This document shows positions 58,000-64,000 of a stretch of DNA of 64,000 nt, piece after piece. A model generated the notes under the pieces. The model was not told where the DNA came from. It saw nothing but the letters and a program-made list of their open reading frames with translations, and searched no databases. The stretch is from Bombyx mori (Eukaryota; Arthropoda; Insecta; Lepidoptera; Bombycidae): assembly GCF_030269925.1 (NCBI RefSeq), contig NC_085124.1, positions 10,788,001-10,852,000 of the forward strand. The letters are read 5' to 3'. A program made the position numbers and the translations under genes. The stretch's first letter is position 1. Every line of letters begins with the position of its first letter.

Positions 58000-58320
58000 C
58001 TTTAAGTCAAATTATCCTTTCTTATCAATTGCTGTTAAAATATGGAAAATAAAGTGAAATGAAATCAAAATAAGTTGATTATTTTGATATTTTAATAAAT
58101 TTGGATGAAATTAAATGAAACGAGATGAGGTGGGATGAAATAAAATATAGTCTCAGTAAAATGATGATTTTTTTACTGATACTTTTTCAGTGAACTTTTT
58201 GGTAGAACCCGAGAATCTTCGTCCAGCGACTTTACACATTTAAACTTGAAAAAACAATAAATGACAAAAAAAAAAAACTTCGCTCCTCGCGTTGCCGCCA
58301 AAAAGTTCTCATAGAAAGAT
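58000..58320 (-). repeat. Repeat family Y, reverse copy
   Basis: gatgaggtgggatgaaataa, gtctcagtaaaatgatgatt, gtgaactttttggtagaacc and gcgactttacacatttaaac are the reversed blocks of the copies at 36,960 and 49,960. Confidence 0.6.
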
Positions 58321-58324
58321 CAAA

Positions 58325-59380
58325 ACTTATGTAGTTACCTAATTGAGGTTGTTTTTAATTATTCCATTTTTGAAAATTCATGGAGAGATGTTTACAAATT
58401 TTAAATCATAAACGTCTGAACAGCTAAATAAATTAACAGGATTACTTTTATTACATTCCATTTTATTATAAATAAATAAGTATGTACATTTTAAAAATAG
58501 TGTCTAATGAAATACATATTATTATAATTATTGTTTTTACCAAAGAAAATGTAGATAGTTGAGAAGTAAGATAAAATATGTATGATGTACGTGTTATTTA
58601 ATATAACTTATGTCCACCAGTATTTTTTTGTAACATAATTTGATAGAGGTTAAATTAGTTCTGCCATAATAACTAAAACTTCAAATTCCAATACGTTTAC
58701 GTGCTAACACAATTAATGATGCAATATAAAAAGATGTAATGAAATTTTTGCCTAGGTATTATATTGTATGAGAATTAAATTATTGCACACTGCTATTTTG
58801 TTTATATTTCCTAGCATAAGGTACGGAGCCATGGAGTGCAAATCTTGACACTCATAAGGTTAAAACAATTTTATCATTTCCTATCAGGACTATTGTGAAC
58901 GTTTTGAATTTATTTTTTAGTAGTTGCGTTCATCAGTTAATATACATTTTTTTTAGATTAAATCATACGCCGTAGGCATAGGATGCATTAGTGAAAATGG
59001 TATTTAAGTCTAAGGACGAGACAACTAAGATTATACCCCAATTACTCTCTTCAGCCAATTTATACCCTAGACGAAGAAGGTCCAATATGTCGGAGTCATT
59101 TTGGGTAGCTCCGTGGCCTTCTGTCCTCGCATTAAGATCCATAATCGCACCGCGTTCATTTTAGACAGACTATACCCGACAAATCGCAAGCAGCTACGTC
59201 CTCTCCCCAGTAAAGACGAGACTCTATTACTTGCCTACTTATACGGACTGAATTTTTTTAGAGGTAGCAATCCTAGCTGCTATTGTCAAAAAGTTTAAAA
59301 AAGGGCTAACTGCAAAGTACTGAATATCAATAGAATTATGTACTACTTTATAAAACTATTTTTTTTAATGAATCATGTCT
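58325..59380. other. No gene seen
   Basis: AT-rich. A 65-codon frame at 59,101-59,298 has no start context or domain that I recognise. Confidence 0.4.
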
Positions 59381-59386
59381 ATAAAA

Positions 59387-59651
59387 ATATCGGCGCTTGA
59401 AAGGCAAACGTGACTAAGCGACAATGCGTGATCTTTACAGTAGACTAATTTAAAGTTAAAATACATGAAAACAAAATTTATTTTAACGAATCTAGCTGTA
59501 GTAGAATCTAGCTGGTAGCTGTAGGATTGAAATGATTTTAATAGACCTACAAATATATTTTTTTTGCGCATCGGATATGGTTATTGCCTATCATTTATGT
59601 ATAAAGCAGTTATTGTCGCTTAGTCACGTTTGCCTTTCAAGCGTCGATATG
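59387..59651. mobile_element. MITE with ~37-bp terminal inverted repeats, family F4
   Basis: atatcggcgcttgaaaggca, then aacgtgactaagcgaca (59,387-59,423) is complementary, with one mismatch, to tgtcgcttagtcacgtttgc, then ctttcaagcgtcgatat (59,615-59,651). The interior of about 190 bp is AT-rich and non-coding. A short target duplication cannot be separated from the repeat ends by eye. Confidence 0.85.
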
Positions 59652-59654
59652 TAC

Positions 59655-60325
59655 ATCTTTAATTTGAAATAATGGCTTAATGAATTTTTATTTTATTTTA
59701 TGTTCATAATGTATTCAATTTAAATTATAGCGTAAATTTGATACAAATAATCGAAATATAAATTTCGAATAATGCGAATTTCATGGATTTTCTTCAGTCA
59801 TCCTATGTCAAATTGGAACTTAATATGTCGAAGCTGACTCTTACCCCGGTCACTCATATTCGCACGAATACGCAAACCCGCAAGTGTAGGACGACATTTG
59901 CAAATGATTATGCAAAGTTTTCGCTGCATTCGTGGTTTTCCAAGCTGTGTCGGTTTTTTAACAGACATCAAAGCGCGCGAACCGCGATCCTTCGCGTAGT
60001 CTCCCACACATTCGTGTAACCAGTTGCGCCCAGAATTGCGAAGGCAACGGACGTTTCGCTATTTTCATAGATCGTGACGTCTACTGTGTAGCGTACCTTC
60101 ATCAAAAGAAATCCCATAAAAACAGCATGGCTATTGGCTGTTAATGATGTCTGGGAAAGAATTAAAAACTCTTTTTCTCTTCAATGTTCTATTGACGAAT
60201 TAAAAAGGAGGAGAAATTCGTGAGACATTTGTAAACAAGTGTAGGAGGAAGCGCAAACGGGTTCGCAAATTGAGTACGGAACCCATTTGCACAGCCGCTA
60301 AGTTTGCGAACGAATGTTTGATGGC
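59655..60325. other. Moderately GC-rich non-coding stretch
   Basis: Open frames of 69-80 codons overlap on both strands at 59,783-60,019 and 60,189-60,431, with no domain. Repeated tttgcgaac / cgcaaac words suggest an old inverted-repeat element, but I cannot define ends. Confidence 0.3.
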
Positions 60326-60330
60326 CCTTC

Positions 60331-60377
60331 ACATGCGCGCAAACATTCGTACAATGTACGAATATTTGCGCGCATGT
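60331..60377. repeat. 22-bp near-perfect hairpin with 3-base loop
   Basis: acatgcgcgcaaacattcgt, then ac (60,331-60,352) pairs with 60,356-60,377 at 21 of 22 positions. Confidence 0.8.
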
Positions 60378-60449
60378 AAGTGGCCGGCATAAGGCTCGTG
60401 AGTGGAAGAGAAAGTGAAATATTCGCTTCACAGCTCCGATTTTTTATGA

Positions 60450-61380
60450 CCCAAACTGCACGGACAAAATAATTCTACTATAGTGCCTACAGCAGTCTTA
60501 TTTGCTATGACCCAACAACGCTTTATTCAGTTTTTATGTTTTAAAATATTTTAATTATTTTTATTTTTTTTGTAATAAGTATTAAAAAATAAGGAGTCGT
60601 CCGCAACATAGATCTTCTTTTTGATTTTAACATTTTTTTTATTTCCATTGGTAGAAGTAATCTGGTAAACTAAACATGTAAATGTGGCATAATAATATTG
60701 ACTTGACAGCAACTTTTGCAAATTTTACGTCTAGAATGCAAAGAAAATAAATATTGGCATTTGGCATGGCAATGCATTTCATCGCCTGCACTCGGGTTGC
60801 ATTGCATTTACTTCTTGTGAAAATAATTAATTAATGTTACTAAAGTTACGACAAAAACTGTCCATTGTCAGCTTTCAGGATTATTCGGTAAAATGACAGT
60901 ACAAAAGTTTTTGTTTTGATTGTTGTTTTTAGATTCTTCTGGCTTAAACTTGTAAAAATGGAGGCTAATTTACCAGTAGCTCATAAAAGTGCATGTGGAA
61001 AAATGAAGCAATAGAAAAGGCTTGACGAGACTTTTTGCGTTCTTCTAAAAATTCATTTATATGGCAATAAATTACAATTGTTTGCTAATAAGAGATTTCG
61101 ACTCATCGCTTCTCGAATCACCTCATCAAATTTAATTCCATAATCTATGATAGTTCAGATAAATAAATTTCATTTCATTGATCCTTGTTTTACTTTTCCT
61201 GGTCTTTTTATGGTCTTTATCTTACAAAAAATCTGCCGTTTAAGCCTCCGGCTGCCCCTACAAAAAAGGATCGAGCTTTATGAGATGATTCTTTCGTTTT
61301 CTCTGTCACCTTTGTCAGATTTCATATGTCAATGTCAAACCGAGACGAATGAAATGCAATGAAAAATCAATCAGATTTCG
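60450..61380. other. Intergenic; possible fourth family Y trace
   Basis: ggcttaaacttgtaaaaatg, cataaaagtgcatgtggaaa and cttgacgagactttttgcgt near 60,940-61,040 loosely follow family Y block order. Otherwise nothing seen. Confidence 0.3.
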
Positions 61381-61517
61381 TAAAATGGGAAGAGTGTATT
61401 GAACGTATTAATTTGTGATTTCTGCTAGTTAAAAGTAATATTATACATATAGATTTTAAGAACATTTGTGTGTGTTTAAAAAAATATTTGCTTATTTTTG
61501 TGTACTGTATTAAAACA

Positions 61518-61556
61518 ATGGACGTCGTAGGAAGTGAAATAGGCCAGAAAATGCGG
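61518..61556 (+). CDS. Nab2: Nab2-like exon 1
   Basis: ATG in the context aaaacaATGG (A at -3, G at +4), 13 codons ending CGG before GTAAAT, phase 0. Confidence 0.85.
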
Positions 61557-64000
61557 GTAAATAAAGCCAATTTCAACATACTGCTACTGTTCTTATGATA
61601 AAATTTTCAGTTAATAATAAACTATTACTTTAACACATTGCAATTATGTTCCAGCAAATCTATTTTCCCATGAAACTCCCTTGCTATCACTATTGTTTGT
61701 GTTATTTTCGCCCTACATGCCGGCGTATATCCTAGGCATATACTGCTGCAAATTTATTGATTAGATTCTATTCTCGTTTTCAGTCTGCTATCAAGGCTAA
61801 GCTGACCGAACTGGGCTGTTATGTAGGTAAGTGCCTATTCAATTATAATTTTAATAGAAGTTTGTATTTTTTCACACACTCCACACAAAATTCTCCTCAT
61901 GAACTTTAAAATTCTTAATTTTCAGAGCAATAGTTTGTCTAATGTATCTGCATGTGCTAATTTAGAAATATCACTAAAAACCGAAACCCTCATTCATATT
62001 TTAAGCCTTGCCCAAATGAAAGTTTGGTAGCCTTGTCTTGCTCAATTGAGGTTGCTTTGAGATTTTCTCAATTATAATAAATTTGGTATCCTAAAGTACG
62101 AAAAAAAATAATAGCTGAATGTAAATTAGAATTAGTGTTTTAAAAACAAAGATCATGTTCTTCAGAAATACTTGGGTAAACTCAACATACTTCAAGAGAC
62201 TTGAAATTTGTTTTGTTGGTTAGAGAACTTACAGATCCTTCATGTGTGATTTAATGCTTCTGCTTTATCATTAAATTACGATTTGTAAATTTTATATGAA
62301 TAAAATATTTTAATCCTTTTCATAACGTTCTGTAACAGATGTTGCAACTGTTAGTTCGATCCTTACTCAATATATTTTAGAAGGTTTTAATTTTACATAG
62401 ACAGCATTCTCTGCAAGTTAATCTCAAATGACTCATATTGCTTCTTATTGTGTTCTATTCTAGATGATGAGCTACCCGACTATGTCATGGTGATGGTAGC
62501 AAACAAGCGCACTCGTGGGCAGATGGAAGAAGATCTTCAATTGTTCCTTGGAGACAATACTGAACTCTTTGTGAATTGGCTTCACCAAGTTCTCAAAAAG
62601 CTACAACAAGTTTCAGTCACTGCCCCAATAAGTATGTATTATGTTATAAAGTTAATATTGTATTGCTTTAATACCCTACTATCCAAAAGTTTTGTAGCAG
62701 CCAAGTAAAATCTAATAAAAGACAAAAATGTGGTAAATTTTTGTTTAATTTGATCTTAAATAAAAAACACATAAACAAAATAAGAATTTAGCACGCAAAA
62801 TAAACATTCACTTATAATCCTCATCCAAGTGCCCACTTTTTTTCTTTTGGTATCATCTCACATATTCTGGGCATTCTATTAATGTTGTAATTTTCTTCTT
62901 CCAACTTCTTCCACTCACTCACTATTAATTGCCAGAAATGCTCTGATTTCAGGGTGGTCGATTTTTAGTCTTTTGTCAAGCTTATCCCAAATAAGTTAAA
63001 TGGGAGAAAGGTTAGGTAATTGAGATGGCCATTGCATGATTATTAAAATCTTTCATCATCTTACTTATGTTTAAAAAATTCTGACAAAATTTAGATGAAT
63101 GCTTAGGATCATTATCTTGTTGAATTCAGAACCAATGTGATTCAGTCCACTAGGCTTCTTTATTTAGGTTTCTGGTTATCCTCAAAAGACATTCAGACTC
63201 ATTGTTGCCAAACCAACCCCAAATAATAACATTTCCACCTCTGTGATTGATAATAGGCACTGTACATACTTCTAAAGCCCTCTCTTCTGTTCATCAGCAT
63301 TCCCCAATTGGAATAGATCAATACATATTGACCATTTTTTATCTAGTATATTTTTCTTATATTGATTTGTTAGTTAACTGCAACATATCCTCTTAGTCCT
63401 GCAGAAGGTAGACGTCTTTTCACGGTTGTTATTAAAATGGTTATTGCTCGCATTTCATACACAGCACTGGTTATTAGTGGTGTAGTTAAGCATCAAATTG
63501 TTGTGGATTTGGGCCTTTTCCCAGTCTATTGTTTTCTAGCAAATGTGTAGTGGACACATTTACAAGAAAATCAATAAATTGCATAAAAGAAAGCAGCCAA
63601 CAAATGAAGTCATAAAAGCATTATTGAGATTTTCAACAAATTTCTTAAATTTGAATTATTCATCCTTAAATTAAATATTTTTTCATACAATTTGACTATA
63701 TGGTGGCAATGTTTTTATTGTAAAAAAGGTGTGCTTCCAAACTTTTAGACGGTAGTGTATATAATTTGTTATACTGCTAAATAAAAAGTAAAGTATTGAT
63801 AAGTATTAATTATATGGTTTTTACTTTAAAGCAGTTGAAAGAGAGAAGAGCAAAGAAAGATCCGTGTCCAAAGACCGCAAGCCGAAAGAAAAGAAAGCAA
63901 AAGAAAAATCGAAAAAGAGTGACTCAAAAAAATCCAAAAAGAAAGTTAAAGAAAAAGAAATTCATAAGAAAGAAATCAAGAAAGCTCACAAGAAAAAGAA
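61518..64000 (+). CDS. Nab2: Nab2/ZC3H14-like poly(A)-RNA-binding protein, N-terminal part (4 exons, runs off window)
   Basis: Nuclear poly(A)-binding zinc-finger protein that limits tail length and affects mRNA processing; the family acts in neurons in flies and mammals. Exons 61518-61556, 61784-61826, 62464-62631 and 63832-64000+ join in frame. The start MDVVGSEIGQKMR followed by SAIKAKLTELGCYV, DDELPDYVMVMVANK and ELFVNWLHQVLKKL is the PWI-like helical N-terminal fold of this family. As I remember human ZC3H14, it shares the IRSAIKGKLQELGAYV, DEELPDY and VMVANK segments. Residues from about 85 onward are a Lys/Glu/Ser-rich, probably disordered linker. The CCCH zinc fingers that define the family would lie beyond the window. 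All visible introns have GT/AG ends. Confidence 0.9.
61784..61826 (+). CDS. Nab2: Nab2-like exon 2
   Basis: SAIKAKLTELGCYV, acceptor ctcgttttcag, donor GTAAGT after a phase-1 G. This is the most conserved segment of the N-terminal domain. Confidence 0.92.
62464..62631 (+). CDS. Nab2: Nab2-like exon 3
   Basis: DDELPDYVMVMVANKR through NTELFVNWLHQVLKKLQQ and VSVTAPI. Acceptor tgttctattctag, donor a|GTATGT. It completes the PWI-like domain. Confidence 0.93.
62671..63760 (-). mobile_element. Deleted Tc1-like element in Nab2 intron 3
   Basis: Ends ataccctactatccaaaagt (62,671-62,690) and acttttagacggtagtgtat (63,741-63,760) are imperfect inverted repeats of the Tc1-like cactaccgtctaaaagttt type. 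The element is about 1.1 kb, shorter than a full Tc1-like element, so part of the transposase region is lost. Confidence 0.75.
62880..63420 (-). pseudogene. Tc1-like transposase relic
   Basis: On the minus strand broken frames still spell GGNVIIWGWFG, QQDNDPKHSSKF (second catalytic Asp) and a QWPSQLP-like run into LINLIWDKLDKRL. Stops and frameshifts are scattered throughout. Confidence 0.75.
63832..64000 (+). CDS. Nab2: Nab2-like exon 4, start of the basic linker (incomplete)
   Basis: From the acceptor onward the peptide is VEREKSKERSVSKDRKPKEK and similar Lys-rich sequence to the window edge. The acceptor reads aaagcag, so splicing at 63,831 or 63,834 is possible, both in frame. Confidence 0.85.

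Noticed and set aside
59783..60019. 78-codon plus frame as a small protein gene
   Set aside because: The antisense strand is equally open and the sequence contains decayed repeat words. No support beyond openness.

Overview
This is AT-rich, repeat-dense insect DNA. Its repeats point to the silkworm Bombyx mori or a very close relative: several copies of a SINE matching what I know as Bm1, about 20 copies of a ~245-bp BMC1-type retroposon tail, tRNA-derived SINEs, a mariner of the mori (D,D37D) type, and many short Helitrons with the lepidopteran TC...CTAG ends. The species call rests on family recognition, not on a search.

Layout. Bases 1-40,300 contain no host gene that I can support. This stretch holds retroposon ends, Helitrons, foldback elements, an intact 350-codon mariner transposase (11,215-12,504) inserted in a tandem array of a ~48-bp unit, and a mori-type mariner broken by one frameshift (30,211-31,508). 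The unique DNA between them shows nothing I can name. Bases 40,375-56,341 carry an eight-exon, plus-strand, seven-transmembrane receptor that I identify as a Tre1/moody-class rhodopsin-like GPCR, most likely Tre1 (387 aa). It carries NRY in place of DRY, and its introns are packed with mobile elements. Bases 56,470-61,400 hold its probable 3' region, nested foldback elements and a clean MITE. From 61,518 to the window end the first four coding exons of a Nab2/ZC3H14-like poly(A)-RNA-binding protein run off the right edge.

The two host genes lie on the same strand, about 5 kb apart, with no visible functional link. One encodes a membrane receptor (Tre1-class receptors are known from Drosophila germ-cell migration, moody-class ones from the blood-brain barrier). 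The other encodes a nuclear RNA-binding protein. The most interesting points are: a last GPCR exon that looks coding in two frames reachable by acceptors 2 bp apart; a young RTE fragment with a 19-bp target duplication just upstream of a GPCR exon; and several undescribed foldback or MITE-like structures.
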